64,000 nucleotides of DNA from assembly GCF_036067295.1 (NCBI RefSeq), contig NZ_CP107954.1, forward strand, positions 1,798,001 to 1,862,000. The letters are read 5' to 3'. Source of the DNA: Kribbella sp. NBC_00382. GTDB lineage: Bacteria; Actinomycetota; Actinomycetes; Propionibacteriales; Kribbellaceae. Position 1 is the first letter of the stretch, and every line of letters begins with the position of its first letter. Under the pieces are notes generated by a model, which was not told the origin of the DNA, did no database searches, and was given only the letters and a program-made list of their open reading frames with translations. Positions 1-8,392 of this stretch are shown here, piece by piece. The position numbers and the translations under genes are program-made.

Positions 1-1
1 C

Positions 2-100
2 CTGGCCGGCGTCACCTTGTCCATCCTTCCGACCCTGGCCATCGTGATCTTCGGCCAGCGTTTCATCGTCCGCGGCCTGACCGCGGGCGCGATCCGTTGA
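2..100 (+). CDS. Sugar ABC transporter permease, C-terminal end (partial)
   Basis: Only the last 32 codons are inside the window. They read as a hydrophobic segment (ILPTLAIVIFGQRFIVRGL) followed by TAGAIR and a TGA stop. This ending, a last membrane helix and then a short basic tail with RGLTAGAIR, is typical of MalG/UgpE-type permeases of carbohydrate ABC importers. The stop overlaps the possible first ATG of the next gene, a solute-binding lipoprotein, by one base (TGATG), so the two belong to one operon. The 5' part lies outside the window, so the substrate cannot be told. Confidence 0.8.
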   Translation: MAGVTLSILPTLAIVIFGQRFIVRGLTAGAIR

Positions 101-117
101 TGAGAAAGGCTTTAACG

Positions 118-1527
118 ATGCGATCTGTTCGACAACGGCGTACGGCGGCCGCCCTCTCCCTGCTCGCCGTGCTCGCCCTGGTGGCGACCGGCTGCGGCGG
201 CTCTTCCGACAACGGCTCTTCGAGCAGCGGTGGCCAGGAGGCGCCGGGCGCTGACGCGCTGGACAAGGCCAGCGGGGTCACCAAGGTGACGTTCTGGCAC
301 GGCATGAAGGGCGCCAACGGTGAGGCCGTCGACAAGCTGGTGAAGGCGTTCAACGCGGCCAACTCCGGCAAGATCGAGGTCACCGCGGTGTACCAGGGCG
401 ACTACGACGAGACGATCACGAAGTACAAGACGTCCGTCCAGCAGGGCAGCACGCCCTCTGTGGTGCAGATCTACGACATCGGCTCGCGGTTCATGATCGA
501 CTCCAAGCAGACCGTGCCGACGCAGAGCTTCGCCGACAAGGACGGCTACTCGCTCAGTACGATCGAGCCGAACATCGCGAACTACTACTCGATCGACGGC
601 AAGCTCAACTCGATGCCGTTCAACACCTCGATGCCCTTGCTGTACATCAACAAGGAAGCCTTCGTGAAGGCCGGGCTCGACCCGCTGAAGCCGCCGACGA
701 ACCTCGACGAGATCATGGAAGCGGCCAAGAAGCTCACCATCAAGCAGGGTGGCAAGACCGTCCAGTACGGCTTCAACGCGGCGATCTACGGCTGGTTCGT
801 CGAGCAGCTGATCGCGCAGTCCGGGACCCAGTACTGCGACAACGACAACGGCCGCAAGGACCTCGCGACGCAGGTGAACTTCGCCGACGCCGAGGGCGTG
901 AAGGTCGCGACCTGGTACCAGCAGATGGTCAAGCAGGGCCTGATGCCGAACACCGGCAAGAAGACCGACGACGCCCAGGCGGTGTTCAAGTCCGGCACCT
1001 CGGCGATGCACCTGGAGTCGACCGGCTCGCTGCGCGGCTACCTGGACGCGGCCAAGGGCAAGTTCACCGTCTTGACGGCCCCGTTCCCGAAGCTCTCCGC
1101 CGACAGCACCGGCGGCCCGATCATCGGCGGCGCCTCTCTGTGGGTCGATGGCCCGGGTCACTCGGACGCCGAGAAGCGCGCGTCGTGGGAGTTCGTGAAG
1201 TTCGCTTCGTCGCCGGAGCAGCAGGCTGCCTGGCACACGGGTACCGGCTACTTCCCGATCAACTCCAAGGCCCTGGACCTGCCGGCCGACAAGGCGTGGG
1301 TGGCGCAGTACCCGCAGTTCACCACCGCCATCACCCAACTCCACGACACCAAGCCCTCGAACGCCTCCTCAGGCTGCATCCTCGGCGTCATGCCCCAGGC
1401 CCGCAAAGCGGCCGAAGACGGCCTGGAGAAGGCCGTCCTCGGCACCGACCCGGCCAAGGCCATGAAAGACGCCGCCGACTCCATCAAGCCCCAAATCGAC
1501 CAGTACAACAAAACAGTCAAGAAGTAG
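118..1527 (+). CDS. Extracellular solute-binding lipoprotein of a carbohydrate ABC importer (UgpB/MalE type)
   Basis: A secreted lipoprotein that should capture a sugar or glycerol-phosphate-like ligand and deliver it to the permease whose end lies just upstream. The N-terminus has basic residues, a hydrophobic stretch and a lipobox (ALVATGC), followed by a Gly/Ser-rich linker. The mature part starts KVTFWHGMKG, the usual first strand of family 1 binding proteins, and later has GGASLWVDG and the FVKFASSPEQQAAW block. I start it at ATG 118 because GAGAAAGG lies 8 bases upstream; ATG 100, overlapping the permease stop, would add six residues. It is the last gene of its operon and is followed by a strong hairpin. 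Confidence 0.88.
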   Translation: MRSVRQRRTAAALSLLAVLALVATGCGGSSDNGSSSSGGQEAPGADALDKASGVTKVTFWHGMKGANGEAVDKLVKAFNAANSGKIEVTAVYQGDYDETITKYKTSVQQGSTPSVVQIYDIGSRFMIDSKQTVPTQSFADKDGYSLSTIEPNIANYYSIDGKLNSMPFNTSMPLLYINKEAFVKAGLDPLKPPTNLDEIMEAAKKLTIKQGGKTVQYGFNAAIYGWFVEQLIAQSGTQYCDNDNGRKDLATQVNFADAEGVKVATWYQQMVKQGLMPNTGKKTDDAQAVFKSGTSAMHLESTGSLRGYLDAAKGKFTVLTAPFPKLSADSTGGPIIGGASLWVDGPGHSDAEKRASWEFVKFASSPEQQAAWHTGTGYFPINSKALDLPADKAWVAQYPQFTTAITQLHDTKPSNASSGCILGVMPQARKAAEDGLEKAVLGTDPAKAMKDAADSIKPQIDQYNKTVKK

Positions 1528-1534
1528 CTGTCAT

Positions 1535-1561
1535 CGAGCGGCCGGGTCCCCCGGCCGCTCG
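1535..1561 (+). terminator. Rho-independent-like hairpin after the solute-binding protein gene
   Basis: A perfect 12-bp stem (CGAGCGGCCGGG and its complement) with a 3-nt loop begins seven bases after the stop codon. There is no T-run, as is common in actinobacteria. Confidence 0.75.
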
Positions 1562-1642
1562 AGTACTCCCCACGCGCCCTCCACTTCCGCTCCTACGTCA
1601 CTCCAGCTCCGGGACGCTCCCACCCACCCGTCCTTGAGAGCC

Positions 1643-1715
1643 GCGCTGACGCGCGATCTCTGCGCTCCGCTGACGCGCGTCTCCGGCGCTGCCGCGCGTC
1701 GTGCGCTGCCGCGCG
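1643..1715. repeat. Four degenerate copies of a GCGCTGMCGCGCG motif
   Basis: Copies start near 1643, 1667, 1686 and 1703: two read GCTGACGCGCG and two read GCTGCCGCGCG, at 17-24 base intervals. They lie in the 368-base gap between the binding-protein gene and the HD-domain gene. I see no credible reading frame here. The function is unknown; it could be a regulator-binding array or a chromosomal repeat. Confidence 0.5.
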
Positions 1716-1771
1716 AATTCGGCGCAGTTGAGCGTCGCGGGCACGCGGCCCCTCGTCAGACAGGGTGCGTC

Positions 1772-1865
1772 CCGACCGACAGGACATAGTCCGTTGATCA
1801 GCCGGCTACTGCGCTCAACTGGTCGGCGCTCCCGACCTCGCGACCGACTATGTCCTGTCAGTCGG
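1772..1865. repeat. 20-bp inverted repeat with 54-nt spacer
   Basis: The left arm 1772-1791 (CCGACCGACAGGACATAGTC) and right arm 1846-1865 are reverse complements with one mismatch. The right arm ends 30 bases before the start of the HD-domain gene, so this could be a cruciform or operator pair controlling it, or the ends of a small mobile or repetitive element. The spacer contains no gene. Confidence 0.65.
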
Positions 1866-1895
1866 CACACACCTTCAGGCTTCTGCGGTGGACGG

Positions 1896-2420
1896 ATGGT
1901 GCATCGAGAATTGGCTGAGGAGTACCCGGCCGAGCAACTGCCGATCCGGTGGGCTCACGAGCGAGGGGTTGCTCAGCAGGCGGCTGCGTTGGGGGCGCGG
2001 CTTGGTGGGGATGGTGAGGTGTTGGTGGCGGCTGCCTGGTTGCATGACATCGGGTACTCACCGGAGCTGGTCGACACCAGGTTTCATCCTTTGGATGGGG
2101 CCAGGTTTCTTCGCAGGAAGGGGATCGACGAGCGGGTCGTCCGCTTGGTGGCGCACCACACGGCGGCGATGCTCGAGGCCGGGGAGCGGGGGCTCGCCGG
2201 CGTACTGATCGGTGAGTTCGAGCTTGAGGAGTCGCCGACGGCCGATCTGCTCTGGTACTGCGATCTGACGACTGGGCCGCGGGGACAGCGGCTCACTGTG
2301 GTTGAGCGGTTGGCTGAGATCAAGGCACGTTATGGGCCTGAGCATCCCGTCACCAGGTTCATCATGCGTGCTGAGCCGGAGCTACTCGCGGTCGCGGAGC
2401 GGGTTGAGGGTGGTCAGTAG
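1896..2420 (+). CDS. HD-domain phosphohydrolase-like protein
   Basis: A 174-residue protein of the HD superfamily, probably a metal-dependent phosphohydrolase acting on a nucleotide or a similar phosphate ester; the substrate is unknown. Visible metal-binding elements are RWAHERGV near residue 18, the HD pair in AAWLHDIGYS near residue 52 and VAHHTAA near residue 86. I chose ATG 1896 because all homology-like sequence begins with MVHRELAEEYP; the longer frame from 1701 would run through the inverted repeat. Codon use is strongly G- and T-rich compared with most neighbours. It overlaps the convergent secreted-protein gene by 7 bases. Confidence 0.72.
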   Translation: MVHRELAEEYPAEQLPIRWAHERGVAQQAAALGARLGGDGEVLVAAAWLHDIGYSPELVDTRFHPLDGARFLRRKGIDERVVRLVAHHTAAMLEAGERGLAGVLIGEFELEESPTADLLWYCDLTTGPRGQRLTVVERLAEIKARYGPEHPVTRFIMRAEPELLAVAERVEGGQ

Positions 2421-3148
2421 TGCCAGTAGTACCTGGCGTCTGCGTTCCAGGCGACAGGGACTGTTGTGTGGTTGGTGAAGGCTGGGCCTTTGCCTCTGGC
2501 TATCTCGAGGGTGCGGGAGAGCTGGAGGGAGTACGGGTGGTTGTTGTCGTCCCACCATTGTTCGGACTGGGTGATGCAGGTTTCGGTGGGGAAGTACTGG
2601 TTGGAGCAGGGGTGGGGCGGGCTCCACTTTTGGAGGTGGCGGAAGTTCACCGTGGTGGAGTTGTTGGGGGGCTTGATGGTGCCCACGGCATCCAGGCAGT
2701 AGCCGGTGGTGGGGATGTTCCACTTCACGTAGTGCTGGCGGCCAGAGGCTGACGGAAGGGGTTGCATACCGGTGCAGGTGGCGGAGCCGATCTTCTCCGA
2801 GGTAACTCGTTGGATCTGGGTCAGGGGGCGGCCGGCGCCGTCGTTGTAGCCGTCCAGGAGGACCCAGTCGCCGGAGAGGATGAAGTGTTCGGCGGATTTG
2901 GGGGGCCAGGTTTTGGGGTCGCCCCAGGAGATGTCGGAGGTGGTCGCGCTCAGCGGCGTCCAGGCCCACTGGCCGGCAGCGGCGCCGCCTGCCCAGTACT
3001 GGCCGGCGGACTTCTCGAACATGAGCGAGTACTGGCCGTAGTTCTCCCCAGCCACCGAAGCAGCGTCCGACGGGCGGGCGAGGGAGAGACCTGTTGCCGC
3101 GGCAACGATCGCCGCTGCGCCGAACAGGATCACGAGTTTCTTCCGCAT
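2414..3148 (-). CDS. Secreted protein of unknown function
   Basis: A 244-residue protein with a clear Sec signal peptide (MRKKLVILFGAAAIVAAATG..., cleavage after ARPSDAA). The exported part has four cysteines (SATCTG, GYCLDA, HPCSNQ, TETCIT) that could form two disulphides, and is rich in Trp and Tyr, ending ADARYYWHY. I do not recognise the family; the make-up would suit an extracellular enzyme or inhibitor. It is monocistronic and divergent from the alpha/beta hydrolase at 3223 with only 74 bases between them. Its 3' end lies in the same G-rich plus-strand island as the HD gene. Confidence 0.65.
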   Translation of the reverse strand: MRKKLVILFGAAAIVAAATGLSLARPSDAASVAGENYGQYSLMFEKSAGQYWAGGAAAGQWAWTPLSATTSDISWGDPKTWPPKSAEHFILSGDWVLLDGYNDGAGRPLTQIQRVTSEKIGSATCTGMQPLPSASGRQHYVKWNIPTTGYCLDAVGTIKPPNNSTTVNFRHLQKWSPPHPCSNQYFPTETCITQSEQWWDDNNHPYSLQLSRTLEIARGKGPAFTNHTTVPVAWNADARYYWHY

Positions 3149-3222
3149 GGGTCTCGACGCTAGCCGTGGAGGGGTGCAACGGGTCTAAGGTGCAGCCAAC
3201 GAGACCGACCTGAGGAGTTGTC

Positions 3223-4092
3223 ATGCCGGAACCCGTCACCCACACGCTCGCCGTACCGGGCGCGATTCTCACCTACGACGTCCGCGGCGACCTCGCCGAT
3301 CGCGAGCAGCCGGTACTGCTGATGGTCGGCTGTCCGATGGGCGCGGGCGGCTTCCCGACGCTGGCATCGCACTTCACCGACCGGACCGTGGTGACGTACG
3401 ACCCGCGCGGCGTCGAGCGCAGTACCCGGACCGACGGCTCCGGCGAGCTCTCCCCGAACGACCACGCCGGCGACCTCGCAGCCCTGATCGAGGCCCTCGA
3501 TGCCGGACCGGTCGACCTGTTCGCGAGCAGCGGCGGAGCGGTCAACTCGCTCGGCCTGCTGGCCCAGCGTCCCGACCTGGTCAACACGCTGGTCGCGCAC
3601 GAACCCCCGCTGGCCGCGGTCATCCCGGACAGCGAGGCGGCGCTCAAAGCCTGCGAGGACATCTCCGAGACCTACCAGCGCGACGGCATGGGGCCGGCGA
3701 TGGCGAAGTTCATCGCGATCGTCGGCTTCGAGGGCGAGATCCCGGCTGACTACACCGAGCAGCCCGCGCCCGACCCGGCGATGTTCGGGCTGCCGGCCGA
3801 GGACGACGGCTCCCGCGACGACGCGTTGCTCGGGCAGAACCTGCGCGGCTGTACGTCGTACCAGCCGGACTTCGACGCGCTCGGCGGCGCCACCGGCAAA
3901 CTGGTGGTCGGAATCGGCGAGGAGTCGGCCAACCAGCTCGCGGCACGCGGCGGGAAGGCGGTTGCCGAGCGGCTCGGACTGACCCCGGCGGTGTTCCCGA
4001 GCAACCACGGCGGCTTCCTCGGCGACGAGTACGGAATGCCCGGCAAACCGGCCGAGTTCGCGGCGCGGCTGCGCGAAGTACTGGCCCGCTGA
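3223..4092 (+). CDS. Alpha/beta hydrolase
   Basis: A 289-residue alpha/beta-hydrolase-fold protein without a signal peptide, so probably cytoplasmic. YDPRGVERS follows strand 4. The nucleophile elbow is LFASSGGAVNS near residue 100, with Ala in place of the usual first Gly, and the C-terminal catalytic His is probably in SNHGGFLGDE. This pattern occurs in many small-molecule esterases and C-C hydrolases; the substrate cannot be assigned. The start is supported by GAGGAG 6 bases upstream. The FKBP gene follows 35 bases downstream and could be co-transcribed. Confidence 0.8.
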   Translation: MPEPVTHTLAVPGAILTYDVRGDLADREQPVLLMVGCPMGAGGFPTLASHFTDRTVVTYDPRGVERSTRTDGSGELSPNDHAGDLAALIEALDAGPVDLFASSGGAVNSLGLLAQRPDLVNTLVAHEPPLAAVIPDSEAALKACEDISETYQRDGMGPAMAKFIAIVGFEGEIPADYTEQPAPDPAMFGLPAEDDGSRDDALLGQNLRGCTSYQPDFDALGGATGKLVVGIGEESANQLAARGGKAVAERLGLTPAVFPSNHGGFLGDEYGMPGKPAEFAARLREVLAR

Positions 4093-4127
4093 CCGATCCG
4101 TACCGACCGATCTGGTTAGCTGGAGAC

Positions 4128-4499
4128 ATGACTGACAAGCCTGAGATCGAATTTCCGGAGGGGCCGCCGCCGGCGGATCTGGAGATCACCGACATCACCG
4201 AGGGCGACGGCGACGAGGCCAAGGCCGGTTCCCGCGTCAACGTGCACTACGTGGGCGTGGCCCACTCCACCGGCGAGGAGTTCGACGCCTCCTACAACCG
4301 GGGCGCGCCGCTGGCCTTCCAGCTCGGTGTCGGCCAGGTCATCCAGGGCTGGGACACCGGCGTCCAGGGCATGAAGGTGGGCGGCCGGCGCAAGCTCGTC
4401 ATCCCGCCGCACCTGGGCTACGGCGACCGCGGTGCGGGCAGCGCGATCAAGCCCGGCGAGACCCTGATCTTCGTGGTCGACCTGATCAGCGTGAGCTGA
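4128..4499 (+). CDS. FKBP-type peptidyl-prolyl cis-trans isomerase
   Basis: A single-domain 123-residue FKBP, probably cytosolic, catalysing cis-trans isomerisation of Xaa-Pro bonds during protein folding. Core family residues are visible in order: VNVHYVGV, GEEFDASYNRG, FQLGVGQVIQGWDTGVQGMKVGGRR, IPPHLGYGDRG and LIFVVDLISV. The length is that of the minimal domain, with a short acidic N-terminal tail typical of actinobacterial FKBPs. A very strong hairpin terminator follows directly. Confidence 0.95.
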   Translation: MTDKPEIEFPEGPPPADLEITDITEGDGDEAKAGSRVNVHYVGVAHSTGEEFDASYNRGAPLAFQLGVGQVIQGWDTGVQGMKVGGRRKLVIPPHLGYGDRGAGSAIKPGETLIFVVDLISVS

Positions 4500-4523
4500 T
4501 CCATCCACCGCAGTAACCCACTG

Positions 4524-4560
4524 GCCCCCGATTGCGTCACAATGACGCGATCGGGGGCTT
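4524..4560 (+). terminator. Rho-independent terminator after the FKBP gene
   Basis: A 16-bp stem (GCCCCCGATTGCGTCA paired with 4543-4558, one G-U pair) with a 3-nt loop is followed by TTTC. It begins 25 bases after the stop codon. Confidence 0.88.
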
Positions 4561-4612
4561 TCAAGTAGTACTACGCATCCGCGCTGCCGCCCCGGCGAGT
4601 TGACTGGGAGGC

Positions 4613-5230
4613 ATGACGACGATGGTTGCCACCACTGCTCCAGCCCGGGCCAAGGCCGACTGGACGAAGTACGCCGCCCTTGTGGCCAAGGTCGCGCTGT
4701 TCGCGTTGTTGCTGACAGCAATCATCTGGCCGGACCTCAGCGGCATCAAGGGCAAGGCCTCCGGCGCCCGGCTGGTCGTCTACCCGCTCGGCGCGCTGGT
4801 GCTTCCGCTGTGGTGGTTCGCGTACGGACGAACGAAAAGCAAGCTGCACCAGGCATTCCCGTGGCACGCGGACCTGCTGATCACGCTGCCGTGGCTGGTT
4901 GACCTGCTCGGCAACCGGCTCAACCTGTTCGACACCATCAACTGGTGGGACGACGCGATGCACTTCATCCTGTGGGCGTTGCTCACGGCAGGAGTCCTCA
5001 TCGCCTTCGCCCCACCCGAACTCACCCGCGGCCTGACCACCTTCGTCGCCCTCGGCTTCGGCGCCACCGCCGCGGTGATCTGGGAGCTCGGCGAGTACGT
5101 CGCCTTCGTCCGCCACTCCCCCGAACTGCAAACCGCCTACACCGACACGCTCGGGGACCTGGCCCTCGGCACCCTAGGCGCCTTCCTGGCCGGCCTGATC
5201 GTCTTCCAGGTACGCCGCTCAGCCGCGTAA
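4613..5230 (+). CDS. Integral membrane protein, DUF2238/YjdF-like
   Basis: A 205-residue protein with about five membrane helices. The first begins near residue 22 (AALVAKVALFALLLTAIIW) and the last ends LGTLGAFLAGLIVFQVRR. Charged motifs lie between helices: INWWDDAMHF, IWELGEYVAF and DTLGDLALG. The pattern of DD..H, WELGEY and DTxGDL is what I remember from the DUF2238/YjdF family, whose function is not settled. It stands alone between the FKBP terminator and the convergent siderophore importer, and is supported by GGGAGG upstream of the ATG. Confidence 0.7.
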   Translation: MTTMVATTAPARAKADWTKYAALVAKVALFALLLTAIIWPDLSGIKGKASGARLVVYPLGALVLPLWWFAYGRTKSKLHQAFPWHADLLITLPWLVDLLGNRLNLFDTINWWDDAMHFILWALLTAGVLIAFAPPELTRGLTTFVALGFGATAAVIWELGEYVAFVRHSPELQTAYTDTLGDLALGTLGAFLAGLIVFQVRRSAA

Positions 5231-5267
5231 CCCGTCGCCGAGTTGACCGAGCTACCGGCGCCGGCGC

Positions 5268-6233
5268 CTAGCGGTTGGTCGGCCGGCAGATCCCGTTGGC
5301 GGCGGCGGAAGCGGCGAGCGCCTTGGCGGCCGGGTTCTCCGCGGCCGGGTTCTCCGCGGCCGCGACCTGCTCGTTGGCTGCGGGTTGATCGTTGACCGCG
5401 AGTTGATGGCCGGCCGAGGGTTGGTCGGTGCGCGTTGTGTGGCGGCCGATCGGGACGACCATCGGGGTGCCGGCGACCGGGTCAGGGATGACCTTGACGG
5501 CCAGGCCGAAGACGTCTTGGACGACCTGTTCAGTGATCACCTCGGCCGGGTTGCCTTCAGCAACGATTGCGCCGTCCTTCATCGCGATCAGGTGGTCGCC
5601 GAACCGGCAGGCCTGGTTGAGGTCGTGCAGGACGAGCACAATGGTCCGCTGGTCGCGCTTGTTCAGGTCGACGAGCAGATCCAGTACTTCGAACTGATGC
5701 GTCAGGTCGAGGAACGTGGTCGGCTCGTCGAGCAGCAGGATGTCGGTCTCCTGGGCGAGCGCCATCGCGATCCAGACTCGTTGCCGCTGGCCACCGGACA
5801 GTTCGTCGATCGGCCGGTCGGCGATCTCGAGGACGTCCGTCGAGGTCATCGCGGCGGCGATCGCCTCGTCGTCGCCCTTGGTCCACTGGCGAATCCAGCC
5901 CTGCCGGGGGTACCGGCCGCGGCCGACCAGGTCGGCGACGGTGATCCCCTCCGGCGCGGTCGGCGACTGCGGCAGCAACCCGAGCTTCAGCGCCACGGAC
6001 CGGGTCGGGATCGACTGGATGCTCTTGCCGTCCAGCAGCACGGTGCCGCGGCTCGGCTTGAGCAGCCGGGCCAGCGTCTTCAGCAGGGTCGACTTGCCAC
6101 ACGCGTTCGCGCCGACGATCACGCTGATCTTGCCGGTCGGGATCCGTACCGAGAGGTCGTGGATGATCTCCCGGTGGTCGTAGCCGACGGCAAGGTTCTC
6201 CGCGGACAGACTGTGCTCCACGTGTGTCTCCAT
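5268..6233 (-). CDS. Iron-siderophore ABC transporter ATP-binding protein (FecE/FepC type)
   Basis: The ATPase that should power the two FecCD-type permeases encoded upstream, importing ferric siderophore. Walker A is GANACGKST near residue 40, the signature is LSGGQRQR and Walker B is ILLLDEPTTFLDL, followed by the switch His in VLVLHDLNQ. I start at ATG 6233, one base after the permease stop, because GGTGG lies 5 bases upstream; GTG 6245 is an alternative. A C-terminal tail of about 60 residues, rich in Ala, Asn and Gln with repeats (AAENPAAENPAAK), goes beyond the usual family length. It is the last gene of the operon. Confidence 0.93.
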   Translation of the reverse strand: METHVEHSLSAENLAVGYDHREIIHDLSVRIPTGKISVIVGANACGKSTLLKTLARLLKPSRGTVLLDGKSIQSIPTRSVALKLGLLPQSPTAPEGITVADLVGRGRYPRQGWIRQWTKGDDEAIAAAMTSTDVLEIADRPIDELSGGQRQRVWIAMALAQETDILLLDEPTTFLDLTHQFEVLDLLVDLNKRDQRTIVLVLHDLNQACRFGDHLIAMKDGAIVAEGNPAEVITEQVVQDVFGLAVKVIPDPVAGTPMVVPIGRHTTRTDQPSAGHQLAVNDQPAANEQVAAAENPAAENPAAKALAASAAANGICRPTNR

Positions 6234-6234
6234 G

Positions 6235-7287
6235 TCAGCCACCACTTCCGATCCGGTTGGTCCGGGCCAAGAGGAACATCAGGTACGGCGCGCCGATCAC
6301 CCCGGTGACGACACCGACCGGCAACTGGGTGTTCCCCAGTGCGTGCTGCGCGACGAGGTCGGACAGCGCCACCACGAGCGCGCCGAGCAACGCTGACGCG
6401 ACCAGCGCCGGGCCCGGTGAACGGGTCAGCCAGCGAGCGATCGGCGGCGCGACGAAGGCGACGAAACCGATCGGTCCGGCCGCTGCCGTCGCGACCGCGG
6501 CCAGCAGGACAGCGACCACGATCAGCCCGAGCCGGGTGCGCTCGACCCGCAGCCCCAGCCCGTACGCCGTTTCGTCGCCGAGCTGGAGGATGCGCAGCCG
6601 GTGTACCAGGATCATCGTGATCGGCGCGGACAGTACGAGCATGATCGCCATCGTGCGGACGTGTGACCAGTCCCGCCCGTTCAGGCTGCCGGTCAGCCAG
6701 ATCAGCGCCTGCTGGGCGATCTCGACCCTGGCCTTGGTCAGCAGGTACGACGTGACGCTGGTCGCCATCGCGCCGATCCCGATCCCGACCAGGATCAGCC
6801 GGTAGCTCGACACCCCTCGCCGCCAGGCGAGCAGGTACATGGTGAACGAGGTGATCAGCGCGCCGCAGATCGCGAAGCCGGCCACCGCCCAGCCGGTCAG
6901 GCTGAGGGTGACGATCGCGAAGACGGCGAACGCGCTGGCACCGTACGTGACGCCGATGATGTCCGGGCTGGCCAGCGGGTTGCGAGCGATGCTCTGGAAG
7001 ATCGCGCCGGAGATGCCGAGCGCCGCCCCGACCAGGATCGCGGTCAGCGCGCGCGGCAGCCGGAGCCGGTTGACGATGAACTCGGTCGCCTTGTCGCCGC
7101 CGCCGAAGAGCGTCTTGACCACGTCGATGACGGGGATCTTGAAGTCGCCGAGCGACAGCGAGACGCAGAAGATGACGAACACGATGACGGCCAGCACGAC
7201 AACCACGGCCAGGTTGCGGGCCTGCCGGACTGCCCGCGCCCGGGCGATGACCTGGGCGGGTGAGTGGTCCGCGGTGACGCTGGCCAT
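6235..7287 (-). CDS. FecCD-family siderophore ABC permease, second subunit (FepG-like)
   Basis: A 350-residue polytopic permease of the BtuC/FecCD family, with roughly nine or ten membrane helices. Family motifs are LRLPRALTAILVGAALGISG near residue 75, NPLASPDIIGVTYGAS, WLTGSLNGRDW and AAAGPIGFVAFVAPPIARWL. It should pair with the neighbouring permease as a heterodimeric channel. Its start overlaps the upstream permease stop by one base and its stop abuts the ATPase start, so translation is coupled. Confidence 0.94.
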   Translation of the reverse strand: MASVTADHSPAQVIARARAVRQARNLAVVVVLAVIVFVIFCVSLSLGDFKIPVIDVVKTLFGGGDKATEFIVNRLRLPRALTAILVGAALGISGAIFQSIARNPLASPDIIGVTYGASAFAVFAIVTLSLTGWAVAGFAICGALITSFTMYLLAWRRGVSSYRLILVGIGIGAMATSVTSYLLTKARVEIAQQALIWLTGSLNGRDWSHVRTMAIMLVLSAPITMILVHRLRILQLGDETAYGLGLRVERTRLGLIVVAVLLAAVATAAAGPIGFVAFVAPPIARWLTRSPGPALVASALLGALVVALSDLVAQHALGNTQLPVGVVTGVIGAPYLMFLLARTNRIGSGG

Positions 7288-8375
7288 CAGAGGTCCGCCA
7301 GCTTGCGGCGGCGTACCAGGGCGATGAAGAAGGGAGCGCCGATCACGGCGGTGACGATGCCGACCTGGAGCTCGCCGGGCTGGGCGACGACCCGGCCGAT
7401 CACGTCCGAGCCGAGCAGCAGGATCGGGGCGAGCAGCATCGAGTACGGGAGGATCCAGCGGTAGTCCGGCCCGGTGACGAGGCGGGCCACGTGCGGGATG
7501 GTCAGGCCGATGAAACCGATCGGTCCCGCGGCGGCTGTTGCCGCGCCGCAGAGAAGTACGACGGTGATCGCGGTGAAGATCCGGGCCATGCCGACCCGCT
7601 GGCCGAGCGAGCGGGCCACGTCGTCGCCGAGCGAGAGGGCGTTCAGGACGCGGCCGGAGACCAGCGCCAGCACGATGCCGATCAGGATGAACGGCGCGAC
7701 CTGGCCGGCGATGTCCGAGCCGCGGCCGGCCAGCGAACCGACTGCCCAGAACCGGAACTGGTCGAAGGTGTCGACGTCGCCGATCAGCAGCGCGGTCGTG
7801 AGCGAGCCGAGCATCGCGGTCAATGCCGCGCCAGCCAGCGCCAGCTTCACCGGGGTCGCGCCTTCTCGCCCGAGGGAGCCGAGGAGATAGACCGCCACGG
7901 AGGCGGCGGCCGCGCCAGCGAAGGCGAGCCAGACGTACGAAGTCAGCGAGGTCAGCCCGAACCAGTAGATGCCGGCGACCACGAAGAGGGCCGCGCCGCC
8001 GTTGACGCCGAGGATGCCCGGGTCGGCGAGCGGGTTGCGGGTCACGCCCTGCATCAGCGCGCCGGACAGGCCGAGCGCCGCGCCGACCATCAGCCCGATC
8101 GCGGTCCTGGGCACCCGCAACGAGCGGATGATCACGTGGTCGGTGTTGCCAGCGTCGTAGTGGCGCAGGGCGTCGATCACGGTCGACAGCGGGATCTGCT
8201 TCGAGCCGACGGCGATGCTGAGCAGCGAGACCAGTACCAGCAGCGCGACGCAGACGATCAAACCGATGATCAACGTCGTACGCCGGGCGCGCGGGCGCCG
8301 CTGACCGTCAGTCACCACACGGCCGGCAGAGACCGTGGCGGGGACGACCGTGTCGTTTGCTGCGGGCGGGGGCAT
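7287..8375 (-). CDS. FecCD-family siderophore ABC permease, first subunit (FepD-like)
   Basis: A 362-residue permease with a Pro/Ala-rich N-terminal tail of about 30 residues, then the usual FecCD helices. Motifs: LRVPRTAIGLMVGAALGLSG, NPLADPGILGVNGGAA, WAVGSLAGRGSD and AAAGPIGFIGLTIPHVARLV. It is the first gene of the importer operon and is read away from an iron box 18 bases upstream. No substrate-binding protein gene is present in or near the operon, so the binding protein must be encoded elsewhere. Confidence 0.94.
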   Translation of the reverse strand: MPPPAANDTVVPATVSAGRVVTDGQRRPRARRTTLIIGLIVCVALLVLVSLLSIAVGSKQIPLSTVIDALRHYDAGNTDHVIIRSLRVPRTAIGLMVGAALGLSGALMQGVTRNPLADPGILGVNGGAALFVVAGIYWFGLTSLTSYVWLAFAGAAAASVAVYLLGSLGREGATPVKLALAGAALTAMLGSLTTALLIGDVDTFDQFRFWAVGSLAGRGSDIAGQVAPFILIGIVLALVSGRVLNALSLGDDVARSLGQRVGMARIFTAITVVLLCGAATAAAGPIGFIGLTIPHVARLVTGPDYRWILPYSMLLAPILLLGSDVIGRVVAQPGELQVGIVTAVIGAPFFIALVRRRKLADL

Positions 8376-8392
8376 TGGACTTTGGGATCCTC

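Noticed and set aside
112-1344. 410-codon minus-strand open frame opposite the solute-binding protein
   Set aside because: Arg/Leu/Val-heavy, without any domain; it is the GC-rich mirror of the plus-strand gene, whose lipobox and binding-protein motifs are clear.
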